Positions 22,411 through 31,867 of a stretch of 64,000 nt of DNA are shown here, in pieces (the first letter of the stretch is position 1; each line of letters begins with the position of its first letter). The notes beneath the pieces were generated by a model. The model did not search any database and was not told the DNA's origin. It saw only the letters and a list, made by a program, of their open reading frames with translations. Both the position numbers and the translations under genes were made by a program. Source of the DNA: Anaerolineales bacterium (GTDB taxonomy: Bacteria; Chloroflexota; Anaerolineae; Anaerolineales; Villigracilaceae); NCBI GenBank assembly GCA_030834895.1, contig JAUQXA010000058.1, positions 38,467 to 102,466 on the forward strand, in the 5' to 3' direction.

Positions 22411-24003
22411 TTATTTAAATCTGTAAATCCTGATATTTCCCCTTTGAGCAATAAATTCCAAACCAAGAGACTCGATGTCCACCTCCTGGTTATAAATCGG
22501 CGGGAAGATGTCTCCCCGGTAGTGGCTATTCGGCGAAAGAACCAGAAAGCGGATTCGCTGCTCACGGCAGGCAGCGGAAAAAGCTCCCCAGGAATCGTTG
22601 GGCAGGGGCGGATATTCGTCAGCGTAACCCCAGACCCAATCCTGGGACCAGTTCCCGATCTGGCGCGAGCGATAGGGCATTTTGTTCGGGGTGTAAAAAT
22701 CATATCGGTCGGCAAAAACTTCGGTTGGGGATTCCATTCCAGCAAAGACAAGAGTCTGTTCGATGGTCGAAAGCACCTTGCGTTCTGAGCGGCTGGTCTT
22801 TATGAAGCTGGCGTCGTAGATGACCCAGCTGTAAAACAATTGAGCAGATGCCGCAATGAAGAGGAAACCCACTAAAGCCGTTGTCCACTTTTGAGATGGG
22901 AAAAATTTTTCAGCCAAATCGGTCAAAGCTGCGACCATCAATGCAAAGGATGGGACGTACATCGCCATGAGCATAATCGGCGAACGCGGACTGCCACCCA
23001 GCGCAACTGGGATGGAATAAACCACAGTGAAAAACAACAGGAACAGGGAAAAGCGCGAAAGTCGCCCCTTTGGAAAAGGCGACAGGCAGATTAATGCAGT
23101 CCATCCGAATGAGGTGAGATAGGTAAACGAAAGCAAATAATCATAGAATATTCCCTTTGGGTTACTCAACACTGCATCGGCTATCGAGAATTTTTCGATC
23201 ACTTCAGGTGTGGGCGGATAGGTGTCGTTTATCCCATAGAAAAATTTGTAGACGTTGAATGCCTGCGCAGTTTCAAACGCGCCGTGCCCTGAAACAAGGT
23301 TGACGATTACCTGCATTGAAACGAGAAACAAAAATGCACCGACCATCCAGATACGTGGACGGAGGGGACGAATTCTCGTGAAGAGCAAATATCCGGCCAG
23401 TATAGCCACAGATGAGACAATGGCATGGTTGCGCCAGAGAAACGCCAGTCCCAAAGAAAGCCCGGCCAAAATTGCCCGTAGGTCACTCATCTCCTCCTGC
23501 CCTCCACCCAAACGGTCACGCCAGAGGAGAAAGATGGCAAAGGCAGTAAAGGACACACTGCCAATATCGGGGCTGAGTGTATTCGCATTTTGAAAGATGA
23601 ATGGGGCGGCAACCGAAGCGAATAGGGCTACCAATGTTGCAGAAGTGGAGCGAGCGTAAACGACCAGCGTGGAGGCAGATGCGGTAAAAAGTCCCGCAAG
23701 CAGTGCATTAAGGAGATATGCAAGCGGACGCACATAAGTGAAGGGTAGTTGTCCAATCAGTAGGGCATATCCAAATGGGAAGAAACCATTGTATAGCGAC
23801 TCAAGTTCCGCCAGCGACATGTGTCTGCCGTAGTACAGGATGTTCCAAAAGTCGTTGCTTTCTGCATGGAATTCAATGTAAAAACCCAGCGCAAACGTAA
23901 GTCCAGCGCCAAAAATAAAGAAGAAGATAAACTGCTTAAAGGATGCACCCAGTATTTTTTGCATGATAGAAAACAAAGATCGAACTTTTGGACTCCGGTT
24001 CAT
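22411..24003 (-). CDS. Large polytopic membrane protein, GT39/ArnT-like
   Basis: A 530-residue protein with about eleven hydrophobic segments in the first 400 residues and a soluble C-terminal domain of ~110 residues. The first helix is followed by a periplasmic loop with acidic residues (FHAESNDFWNILYYGRHM), and DIGSVSFTAFAIFLLWRD and AFLWRNHAIVSS resemble loops of lipid-linked-sugar glycosyltransferases (GT39/ArnT type). The catalytic Asp-Glu pair typical of that fold is not convincingly placed, so the assignment is tentative. It faces fmdB convergently. Confidence 0.5.
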   Translation of the reverse strand: MNRSPKVRSLFSIMQKILGASFKQFIFFFIFGAGLTFALGFYIEFHAESNDFWNILYYGRHMSLAELESLYNGFFPFGYALLIGQLPFTYVRPLAYLLNALLAGLFTASASTLVVYARSTSATLVALFASVAAPFIFQNANTLSPDIGSVSFTAFAIFLLWRDRLGGGQEEMSDLRAILAGLSLGLAFLWRNHAIVSSVAILAGYLLFTRIRPLRPRIWMVGAFLFLVSMQVIVNLVSGHGAFETAQAFNVYKFFYGINDTYPPTPEVIEKFSIADAVLSNPKGIFYDYLLSFTYLTSFGWTALICLSPFPKGRLSRFSLFLLFFTVVYSIPVALGGSPRSPIMLMAMYVPSFALMVAALTDLAEKFFPSQKWTTALVGFLFIAASAQLFYSWVIYDASFIKTSRSERKVLSTIEQTLVFAGMESPTEVFADRYDFYTPNKMPYRSRQIGNWSQDWVWGYADEYPPLPNDSWGAFSAACREQRIRFLVLSPNSHYRGDIFPPIYNQEVDIESLGLEFIAQRGNIRIYRFK

Positions 24004-24079
24004 TATTTTCTGGAGAAATACTTGTCAGCATGCATATTATTAGCAAGATGATGGACTCCGAATACCGAGTATAAAACAA

Positions 24080-24113
24080 AAAACGGCTTTGAGAATGAAC
24101 CCAAAGCCGTTTT
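24080..24113 (-). terminator. Terminator after the malic enzyme gene
   Basis: AAAACGGCTTT and AAAGCCGTTTT pair perfectly around a 12-base loop. On the minus strand TTTTTTGTTTTA follows. Confidence 0.9.
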
Positions 24114-24129
24114 GATTACGAACTGCGAA

Positions 24130-26391
24130 CTACTTCCCTCGGTTCATGGCATCCATCACAGCCACGGAAGCAATCTGTACAATGGCGTTGACATCATCAC
24201 CTGTTTGCAGCACATGGACAGGAGCACCCACACCCAACAGGATGGGACCAATTGCTTTGGCGTTGCCAAGGCGGGCCAATAATTTATAGGCAATATTGGC
24301 CGACTCCAGTGACGGGAAGACCAACACATTGGCATCCTTCACCGCGCTGAATGGGTAACGTTCCTCGATAATCTCTGGAACCACCGCGGTATCTGCCTGC
24401 ATTTCGCCATCCACCTTCAGTCCCGGCCGGCGTGCCTTCACCAAACTCACAGCCTTGCGGACCTTGTCCGAGAATGGGTGTGGCGTGGAGCCAAAGTTCG
24501 AGAATGAGAGAAACGCCACATGCGGGTCGATTTCGAGCTTCGTTGCATAATCCGCCGCCAGCAAGGCAATCTCCGCCAGTTGCTCGGCAGTTGGGTCGAT
24601 GTTGACTGTGGCATCGGTGAAGAGGAAGACCTTTTCCTCGAAGATCATGATGTATACGCCTGCCACAAGCGACCCGCCAGGCACTGTATGATGGATCTGT
24701 AAAGCCGGGCGGATCACATCAGGATAATCAAACGTCAGCCCGGAAACAAATGCATCCGCATCGCCCATCTTGACCATCATGGAACCAAGGACATTGGGGT
24801 CTTGCACCTTTTTGGCGGCGTCCTTCATGGTTGTGCCTTTACGTTGGCGCAGTTCATAGTACGCCTTTGTATAGGTATCCATTTTGAAGAACGTGATCGG
24901 GTCGACAATCTCAGGCTGATAATCGATGCCCAATCCCTTGATCTGTTCCTCGATCACCGATTTGCGTCCGATCAAAACCGGGGTGGCGATACCGTCTTCC
25001 TGAATCTGATGCGCCGCGCGAATGATCTTCTGCTCCTCGCCTTCGGCGAAAGCCACGCGCTTTGTGCCGCCGGAGGATTGCGCCTTGTTCTGGAAGAAGT
25101 AGCGGATGCGCTCGCCCTTGCCCTGACGATATGCCAGTTGTTCGCGATACTCATCGAGATCTACTTTCTTACGGGCCACACCCGTCTTCATTCCCATCTC
25201 AGCAACAGCGGGAGCTTCCCAAAGCAACACGCGTGGATCGAGCGGTTTGGGAATGATGTATTCGCGCCCAAACTTCAAGGCCACACCACCGTATGCGCGG
25301 ATGACAGAATCCGGCACATCCTCTTTGGCCAAGGCAGCCAAAGCCTTCGAAGCCGCAAACTTCATATCATCGTTGATTTGCCTGGCACGCACGTCCAGCG
25401 CGCCGCGGAAGATGAAGGGGAAGCCTAATACGTTATTCACCTGGTTGGGATAATCCGAACGCCCGGTGGCAATGATGACATCCTTGCGGGATTCCTTTGC
25501 CAGTTCAGGCTTGATCTCTGGGTCGGGGTTCGCCATGGCAAATACAATGGGGTCGCGTGCCATGGTCTTGATCATCTCCGGGGTCAGCACATTCGCCACC
25601 GACAGACCGTAGAACACATCCGCGCCGTGCAGGGCATCAGCCAGAGTGCGGGCATCGGTATCAACAAGGAAGCGCTCCTTGTACTTATTCATGCCTTCCT
25701 TGCGCCCTTTATATACAACACCCTTGCTATCGCATAGCGTAATGTTCTCGCGCTTAACACCCCAGCGGATTGCCAGTTCGGCACAAGAGATCGCCGCTGC
25801 CCCCGCGCCAGAGATCACAATGCGGATATCTTCATGTTTCTTGCCGACCAATTCCAGACCATTTGCTAACCCGGCCGAGGAGATGATCGCCGTACCGTGC
25901 TGGTCATCGTGGAAGACGGGAATGTCGAGCATCTTCTTGAGTTCTTCCTCGATGTAGAAACATTCGGGAGCTTTAATGTCTTCGAGATTGATCCCGCCAA
26001 ACGTCGGGGAAATCGCCGCTACAATTTTTATAATTTCATCTGGATCATGCGAATTCACCTCGATATCGAACACGTCCACATCGGCGAACTTCTTAAACAG
26101 CACCGCCTTGCCTTCCATCACAGGCTTGCCCGCCAAAGCGCCACGGTCACCAAGCCCTAAAATCGCCGTACCGTTCGAGACCACCGCCACTAGATTGCCC
26201 TTTGAGGTGTACTCATACGCATCTTCGGGGTTTTTCTCGATAGCCAGAACAGGCTCTGCCACGCCCGGTGTATACGCCAGCCCCAAATCACGCTGCGTAT
26301 CCATCGGCTTGGTCGGCACAATGGCCAGCTTGCCGGGCTTGCCTTTCAAACGATGATATTCAAGCGCATCTTCACGTGTGATCTTTGCCAT
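24130..26391 (-). CDS. maeB: Malic enzyme with C-terminal phosphotransacetylase-like domain
   Basis: A 753-residue protein that decarboxylates malate to pyruvate while reducing NAD(P). The malic domain has YTPGVAEPV, LGLGDRGALAGKPVMEGK (split by the Tyr/Lys catalytic region) and the metal site FHDDQHGTA; VISGAGAAAISCAELA is the cofactor-binding fold. From about residue 430 a phosphate acetyltransferase/butyryltransferase-like domain follows (KVQDPNVLGSMMVKMG, LGVGAPVHVL), typical of the long bacterial MaeB type, where it senses acetyl-CoA. GGAGGC precedes the ATG. It is monocistronic. Confidence 0.95.
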   Translation of the reverse strand: MAKITREDALEYHRLKGKPGKLAIVPTKPMDTQRDLGLAYTPGVAEPVLAIEKNPEDAYEYTSKGNLVAVVSNGTAILGLGDRGALAGKPVMEGKAVLFKKFADVDVFDIEVNSHDPDEIIKIVAAISPTFGGINLEDIKAPECFYIEEELKKMLDIPVFHDDQHGTAIISSAGLANGLELVGKKHEDIRIVISGAGAAAISCAELAIRWGVKRENITLCDSKGVVYKGRKEGMNKYKERFLVDTDARTLADALHGADVFYGLSVANVLTPEMIKTMARDPIVFAMANPDPEIKPELAKESRKDVIIATGRSDYPNQVNNVLGFPFIFRGALDVRARQINDDMKFAASKALAALAKEDVPDSVIRAYGGVALKFGREYIIPKPLDPRVLLWEAPAVAEMGMKTGVARKKVDLDEYREQLAYRQGKGERIRYFFQNKAQSSGGTKRVAFAEGEEQKIIRAAHQIQEDGIATPVLIGRKSVIEEQIKGLGIDYQPEIVDPITFFKMDTYTKAYYELRQRKGTTMKDAAKKVQDPNVLGSMMVKMGDADAFVSGLTFDYPDVIRPALQIHHTVPGGSLVAGVYIMIFEEKVFLFTDATVNIDPTAEQLAEIALLAADYATKLEIDPHVAFLSFSNFGSTPHPFSDKVRKAVSLVKARRPGLKVDGEMQADTAVVPEIIEERYPFSAVKDANVLVFPSLESANIAYKLLARLGNAKAIGPILLGVGAPVHVLQTGDDVNAIVQIASVAVMDAMNRGK

Positions 26392-26607
26392 ACAGCCTCC
26401 ATTGAAAATGACATTTGGATTTTACAACATTCAAATTATTGCACAACTCGTCAAAATCACCTAGTTCCATTTGTCACAGATTCACTATGGATGCTGATCC
26501 TGCCCATGGGCTGATGTTGTCAACAATTGATTTAATGGAAAGGCAATGCCTCACTGTAATGAAAAAATTGTGTTAATAATTCCTGAAATTCATGTATAAT
26601 TAACCAA
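26392..26607. other. Intergenic region between divergent maeB and recX
   Basis: AT-rich spacer. On the maeB side a TTGACG is visible on the minus strand but no well-spaced -10. A TCAACAATTGA palindrome lies near 26519-26529 without a clear role. No gene is seen. Confidence 0.5.
26596..26601 (+). promoter_or_regulatory. -10 element for the recX leader
   Basis: TATAAT about 340 bases before recX. GTTAAT at 26573-26578 is a weak -35 at 17-base spacing. The predicted transcript starts near 26608. Confidence 0.5.
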
Positions 26608-26893
26608 ATCCGAAAGGAATTGACCGAAAAACTTCCGCCGTTCCTGGCATACCATGAAATTGACTGGAAATTCGCGCACCCTCCCCTTTGGGAGTTACTT
26701 TGTGGAGTCAAATTACAAATATTTATCAGGACAAAACGGACTTCACGCCGTTAATGTGCGATTTTTGGATTCATTACCTGCTTTGACCGTTCTCCGTCCA
26801 CTTGTGGGACTCGGAGCCTGATCAACCAGTCCAGACTTTCTTCACAGCCGGGAGCCGACCTGAAAGGTTCGGAAGTCTTGGCTGTTTGTGTTT
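26608..26893 (+). ncRNA. Candidate structured RNA or attenuator ahead of recX
   Basis: A ~285-base stretch without an open frame holds three hairpins: CTCCC/GGGAG (26681-26694); CTCCGTCCAC with GTGGGA and CGGAG (26792-26816); and an outer CAGCC/GGCTG enclosing CCGACCT/AGGTTCGG (26845-26884), which is followed by TTTGTGTTT and so looks like a terminator. I do not match it to tmRNA, RNase P or SRP RNA. It may be a small RNA or a recX leader. Confidence 0.4.
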
Positions 26894-26937
26894 AATCTGG
26901 AGTCCGGAAGCTTTTCCCGAAGATTCCAGGAAGAACT

Positions 26938-27594
26938 ATGAAAAAGATAACCGCGATCAAGGTCCAAAAGAAAAGTCCCAACCGGTTGAATATCTATCTG
27001 GATGGAGAGTTTGCTTTTGGACTGGCGCACATCACAGCAGCATGGTTAAAGGTTGGCGATGTACTCAGCGATGAAAAGATTGCCAAACTGCTGAATGAAG
27101 ATTCGCGTGAACGGGCTTATCAGCAAGCCATGCTGTTCCTGAGTTATCGGGCCCGTTCAGAAAAGGAAATACGGCAAAACCTGCGCAAGCATGAAATCTC
27201 CGAAGAGGTGATCGAAGAAACCCTCGAAAGGCTTCGCAAGGCAGGGCTTGCCAACGACAATGACTTTGCCCGCGCGTGGGTGGAAAATCGCAGTACATTC
27301 CGCCCGCGCAGTAAAAAAGCCCTGGCGATCGAAATGCGCCAAAAGGGACTCGACGACGAAGCGATCCAGGCTTCCCTGTCCGATGTGGATGAGGAAGCCC
27401 TTGCCTACGAAACAGGTTTGAAACGGGCGGCCAGATTCAAAGGTCTGGAGCAAAATGAGTTTCGTAAAAAGTTGAGCGAGTTCCTCGCCCGCCGCGGCTT
27501 TTCGTATTCCGTTGTTGTGTCTGTCGTATCCAGAATTTGGAACGAAACACATGCGGACATACTTTATGAATATGAAAATGAGGACATGTTATGA
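26938..27594 (+). CDS. recX: Regulatory protein RecX
   Basis: A 218-residue all-helical protein that modulates RecA filaments. The repeated three-helix pattern is clear: ARSEKEIRQNLRKHEISEEV, RLRKAGLANDNDFARAWVEN and SKKALAIEMRQKGLDDEAI. The N-terminal ~60 residues form the extra beta/helix region (NIYLDGEFAFGL) often seen outside Proteobacteria. AGGAAG precedes the ATG. It overlaps the RNase Y gene by ATGA, so it is translated from the same mRNA. Confidence 0.9.
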   Translation: MKKITAIKVQKKSPNRLNIYLDGEFAFGLAHITAAWLKVGDVLSDEKIAKLLNEDSRERAYQQAMLFLSYRARSEKEIRQNLRKHEISEEVIEETLERLRKAGLANDNDFARAWVENRSTFRPRSKKALAIEMRQKGLDDEAIQASLSDVDEEALAYETGLKRAARFKGLEQNEFRKKLSEFLARRGFSYSVVVSVVSRIWNETHADILYEYENEDML

Positions 27595-29117
27595 ATCCAA
27601 TTGTTCTTTTGATAGATTTCCTGGCGCTGGTGGTTGGCGCCGCTGCGGGGTATTTTTTCCACCGCTATCAGGCTGAAAAAGCCGCCAAGGCGCGGCAGGA
27701 AAAAGCTGATGACATTCTCAAGATTGCCAACGAACAGGCGCGCCTGATCGAAAGCGGTTCGCGCGAGAATGCGACCAAGATCGTGCAGGCCGCTGAGACC
27801 GAGATCAAGGAACGCCGCATCGAGTTGAACCGTGAAACGGAACGCCTCGATAAGCGTCGCAGCGAACTGGACAGCCGTTTTGACAAAATCGAACAACGCG
27901 AACAGGTGCTCAACAAGCGCCAGTCGCAGATCGATAAGCGAGCCAACGAGATCGAAAAATTGTACGAAGAGCAAACAAAGAAAATCGAATTCATCGCACA
28001 GATGACGCCGGACGAGGCCCGCAAGGAATTGTTTGCCTCGGTCGAAAAGGAGGCGCGCGGCGACATGGCGCGCATCATCCGTCAGATCGAAGCCGAAGCG
28101 CGGGAGGAAGGCGAAAAACGGGCCCGCAAATTGATCGCGGATGCCATCCAGCGTGTGGCTTCCGAGCATGTCGCTGAAGTGACCCGTGCCGTGGTGACAC
28201 TGCCCAGCGAGGAGATGAAGGGTCGCATTGTGGGACGCAACGGGCGTAACATCAAAGCCTTCGAGCAGGCTGCGGGTGTGGATGTGATTGTGGACGACAC
28301 TCCCGACTCTGTCACCGTCTCCTGCTTCGACTCTGTCCGCCGTGAAATCGGACGCCGCGCATTGGCCAAACTCGTGCTTGACGGACGTATTCACCCAGCG
28401 CACATCGAAAAGGTCTTGGAGGATGAAGCCAAAGCCGTTGAGAAAATCATCAATGAAGCGGGTGAACAGGCGGCCTATGAAGCCAATGTCACAGGCCTGC
28501 ACACCGAGGTTCTGCGCATGATGGGACGCTTGAAGTTCCGCACGTCGTACGGTCAGAATCAACTGTCCCATGCGGTGGAAGTTGCGAAACTGGCGGGTAT
28601 TCTCGCCGCGGAATTGGGCGCGAACATCGAACTTTCGAAACAGGGCGGCTTCCTGCACGATATTGGCAAAGCCATGGATCACAACCAGGATGGTACGCAC
28701 GCCGGCTTGGGCGCGGAATTCTGCAAGCGCTACGGCGTCAACCCAATTGTTGTGAATGCGATTGCCTCCCACCACCATGAAGTGGACCAGGAGAGTGTTG
28801 AAGCGGTGATTGCCGAGGCGGCAGATGCCATCTCCGGGGCGCGTCCCGGCGCGCGGCGCGAGGATTTGGAAGCGTACATCAAACGCATCCGCTCACTGGA
28901 GGAAATGTCGATGTCGTTCGAGGGCGTACAACAAGCCTTTGCCATCCAGGCGGGACGCGAAGTCCGCATCCTCGTCAAGCCCGATACCATTGACGATCTT
29001 GCCTCCGTCCGCCTGGCGCGTGACGTCGCCAAGAGGATCGAAGAAACCATGCAATACCCCGGGCAGATTCGTGTAACTGTGATCCGCGAAACAAGGGCCA
29101 CTGAGTACGCGAAATAA
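27591..29117 (+). CDS. rny: Ribonuclease Y
   Basis: A 508-residue endoribonuclease that starts mRNA decay. One N-terminal membrane helix (LLIDFLALVVGAAAGYFF) anchors it; a long charged coiled coil runs to about residue 190; a KH domain follows (LPSEEMKGRIVGRNGRNIKAF); and the HD domain carries LHDIGKAMDH as metal site, with ASHHHEVD later. Length and order are normal for Rny. It shares an ATGA overlap with recX and ends at a strong terminator. Confidence 0.97.
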   Translation: MNPIVLLIDFLALVVGAAAGYFFHRYQAEKAAKARQEKADDILKIANEQARLIESGSRENATKIVQAAETEIKERRIELNRETERLDKRRSELDSRFDKIEQREQVLNKRQSQIDKRANEIEKLYEEQTKKIEFIAQMTPDEARKELFASVEKEARGDMARIIRQIEAEAREEGEKRARKLIADAIQRVASEHVAEVTRAVVTLPSEEMKGRIVGRNGRNIKAFEQAAGVDVIVDDTPDSVTVSCFDSVRREIGRRALAKLVLDGRIHPAHIEKVLEDEAKAVEKIINEAGEQAAYEANVTGLHTEVLRMMGRLKFRTSYGQNQLSHAVEVAKLAGILAAELGANIELSKQGGFLHDIGKAMDHNQDGTHAGLGAEFCKRYGVNPIVVNAIASHHHEVDQESVEAVIAEAADAISGARPGARREDLEAYIKRIRSLEEMSMSFEGVQQAFAIQAGREVRILVKPDTIDDLASVRLARDVAKRIEETMQYPGQIRVTVIRETRATEYAK

Positions 29118-29132
29118 CATCATGCGTAATTC

Positions 29133-29162
29133 AAAGACCGCCGCGTTGTTGTGGCGGTCTTT
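29133..29162 (+). terminator. Terminator after rny
   Basis: AAAGACCGCC and GGCGGTCTTT pair perfectly around ten bases, followed by T. Confidence 0.9.
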
Positions 29163-29212
29163 TGCACTGAAATTAACATCGGAATTGAAACTTCCGAAGA
29201 GGTAGGATACGA

Positions 29213-29218
29213 TACAAT
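29213..29218 (+). promoter_or_regulatory. -10 element of a leaderless kinase gene
   Basis: TACAAT ends six bases before the ATG at 29225, and no ribosome binding site is present. TTGAAA at 29185-29190 is too far (22 bases) to be a normal -35. Confidence 0.55.
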
Positions 29219-29224
29219 AAAACC

Positions 29225-31867
29225 ATGTTGAGCAGGTCTGCCCCTTCACTCGCTTCGAATCGGATCGCAAAGGTAGCGGATAAATATTCCGTATGGATTG
29301 TCGCTGTCCTGGCAATCCTTTATATTGTCAGTTTCCCGGTTCATCGCGCGCCGATATTTGCCGTCTTCCCGGTAATTGCGGCCGCCTGGTTTTTTCGAAC
29401 GCGGGGTGGTCTGTCCGCCAGTATCATTGTCGTTGTCCTGGACCTTTTTCTAATAATTGTCATTCAGGGGAAAAACACCTGGGAATATCTGATAAAACAC
29501 GAGTTCGAAAATTTTTATCTGCTGGGACACATCTTTTTGATCATGGCGGGGTGGAGTGTGGGTCAACTCCGCGAAATGGACGACAACCGTCTCAAGTTTG
29601 AAAGTGAGTTATATTCGCGCGAACGTTATCTTACCTTGCTCAAGCTGGCGATCAGTGACATCCTAAACCCCAAAGATCCCAATGACCGATATTACTACCT
29701 GGTTACCCGGCTGGTAAATCTATTTGTAGCCGATTATGGCTATTTTCTGCGTTTGAGCCCAAACAAAGAGCAAGCGGTCATTGTTGCTTCCACATTGTCG
29801 TTTGGGGAGCAGGTTTTCAACCTGCCCTCGACGTCTGATGGGACATCGATAACCACATCGATCCTGCGCGCCGAGGATATCCTCACCATCGAGGACCTGC
29901 CAAACTCTCAGGATGCGATCAAATCCACCCTTTTTAGGGACCTTGTCACACCCGCCCATACCATATTCAGCATTCCCCTGGTGGCAAAGGACTATAAGCT
30001 GGGTGTGGTTCTGCTTGCATACTCCTCGCCGCGCCGGTTTACTTCCGTGGAAATCAATCAGGCAAAGGAAGCCAGCGACCAGATGGCGCTGGCGATATGG
30101 AACATCCAGCAGGAAATCGAACTCCAACAGAAGTTGCGTGAGGCAAAGGCGATGTCTGACATTGCGCTTGCGCTCAGCGAAACCGAGCATATCGGGCTTG
30201 AGAACGTATTGCAGTTGATTGTGGCTTCGGCCAAGGATTTGATCTCGAACGTGGACCAGGCGGTCATTCATCTTCTCGATCAACAGGAACAAGTCCTCAC
30301 CTATGGGGCGGTGGTCGGGTTTGAAGATCCCGGTGGGGGGAAAAAGAAGATGCGGGTGGGGGAAGGCATTGCCGGACAGGTTGTTCTCAGCGGGGAAACG
30401 GTCAATATCACCGATGTCTCAACTGACCCGCGTTTTATAAAGCTGGATACGGAGCCGACATACCGTTCGCTGATGGTCACTCCAGTGCATAGCGGCGACC
30501 GGAAGCTTGGCACGATCAGCGTGTCCAGTAACCTGCCATTTGCATTCAATGAGAACGATATAAAACTGCTGAGCCAGTTGGGCACGCAGGCGGCCATCGC
30601 CATCGAGAATGCCAACCTGCTCGAAAACACACAACAGGCCTTGAAAGAATCCAATGCGCTCTATCGCATCAACCAGGGATTGGTGACTTCGCTCGAACCC
30701 GGCGACTTGCTGCAGGACACGGTGGAACTTCTGCAAAAGAATTTCGGGTATTACTACGTGCAGATCTATGTTGCCGACCCGGAGAGCGAGGATTTCATCA
30801 TGCGCGCCGGAAGCGGCAGGATCGGTATGCAATTAAAAGCGCGCGGGCATCGCATCAAGGCGGGGGAGGGGATCGTTGGATATACAGCGGAAACAGGCGC
30901 CCCCTTCTTTACCAACAATGTGGATGATATTGTATCCTTTACCCGCAACCCGCTTTTGCCGACCACCAAGTCCGAATTGACCGTACCTGTAAAGATTGCG
31001 GGGGAAATCCTCGGCCTGCTGGATATTCACCAGACTCCGCCAAAATATTTGACGCAACGCGACATGCAGCTGGTTACCGCGGTGGCGGATCAACTGGCGG
31101 TTGCCCTGCAAAAGGCGGATTTGTATGAATCGCTGCAGGAATCCTTGCGACAGGAAAAGGCAGTCCGCGATCAACTGGTGAAGAACGAACGCCTCGTGAT
31201 CATGGGTCGTTTGCTGGCAACTGTATCGCATGAACTGAACAATCCGCTGCAGGCCATACAAAATGCCCTGTTCCTGTTGAAAGGGGAAACGCATTTGTCG
31301 CCTCAGGGACGGCAGGACCTGGAGATCGTGCTGGCTGAATCTGAACGCATGGCAAACATGATCGAACGCCTGCGCGCCACCTACCGCCCCGCCCACGCGG
31401 ATGATTTTGTCCCCACTCAGATCAACCACATCGTCGAGGATGTTTACGCGCTGACTTCAACTCATTTGCGGCATAACCAGATTGTCTTTGAGTTTCACCC
31501 GGAACTGGATTTACCGGTCATTTTGGCGCTGGCCGACCAGATACGGCAGGTGGTGTTAAACCTGCTGATGAACGCCGTTGAATCCATGACCGACGGCGGA
31601 AAACTGACTGTCACCACAAACTTTTTGCGCGAATCGAACGAAATACTTCTAACGGTGTCCGATACCGGCGAAGGCATTCCTGCTGAAATTCTCCCCACCG
31701 TGTTCGAGGCCTTTGTCACCAACAAGGAAAGAGGCACGGGGTTGGGGCTTACCATTTCATACGATATCGTGATAAAACACCATGGGCGTATCACCGCCGA
31801 AAATAACCCCGACGCCGGCGCATTGTTCAAGGTTTGGCTTCCGGTCAATCATAGCGAGGGCAAATGA
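29225..31867 (+). CDS. Membrane GAF-domain sensor histidine kinase
   Basis: An 880-residue two-component kinase. Three or four hydrophobic segments span residues about 20-110. Three GAF domains follow (about 140-300, 310-460, 475-640), for instance GEGIAGQVVLSGETVNITDV and GEGIVGYTAETGAPFFTNN. The kinase core has the phospho-acceptor His669 in VSHELNNPLQAI, N box NLLMNAVESM, DTGEGI and GTGLGLTIS. The stop overlaps the regulator gene by ATGA, which identifies its cognate partner. GAF domains bind small ligands or light-sensing tetrapyrroles; no Cys typical of bilin attachment is obvious. Confidence 0.9.
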   Translation: MLSRSAPSLASNRIAKVADKYSVWIVAVLAILYIVSFPVHRAPIFAVFPVIAAAWFFRTRGGLSASIIVVVLDLFLIIVIQGKNTWEYLIKHEFENFYLLGHIFLIMAGWSVGQLREMDDNRLKFESELYSRERYLTLLKLAISDILNPKDPNDRYYYLVTRLVNLFVADYGYFLRLSPNKEQAVIVASTLSFGEQVFNLPSTSDGTSITTSILRAEDILTIEDLPNSQDAIKSTLFRDLVTPAHTIFSIPLVAKDYKLGVVLLAYSSPRRFTSVEINQAKEASDQMALAIWNIQQEIELQQKLREAKAMSDIALALSETEHIGLENVLQLIVASAKDLISNVDQAVIHLLDQQEQVLTYGAVVGFEDPGGGKKKMRVGEGIAGQVVLSGETVNITDVSTDPRFIKLDTEPTYRSLMVTPVHSGDRKLGTISVSSNLPFAFNENDIKLLSQLGTQAAIAIENANLLENTQQALKESNALYRINQGLVTSLEPGDLLQDTVELLQKNFGYYYVQIYVADPESEDFIMRAGSGRIGMQLKARGHRIKAGEGIVGYTAETGAPFFTNNVDDIVSFTRNPLLPTTKSELTVPVKIAGEILGLLDIHQTPPKYLTQRDMQLVTAVADQLAVALQKADLYESLQESLRQEKAVRDQLVKNERLVIMGRLLATVSHELNNPLQAIQNALFLLKGETHLSPQGRQDLEIVLAESERMANMIERLRATYRPAHADDFVPTQINHIVEDVYALTSTHLRHNQIVFEFHPELDLPVILALADQIRQVVLNLLMNAVESMTDGGKLTVTTNFLRESNEILLTVSDTGEGIPAEILPTVFEAFVTNKERGTGLGLTISYDIVIKHHGRITAENNPDAGALFKVWLPVNHSEGK

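Noticed and set aside
26845..26884. Signal-recognition-particle RNA
   Set aside because: The GGAAG and paired GG/CC look slightly alike but the conserved apical loop sequence is absent.
30000..31500. Phytochrome-like bilin-binding GAF in the kinase at 29225
   Set aside because: No conserved Cys in a bilin-type context and no PHY-like domain were found.
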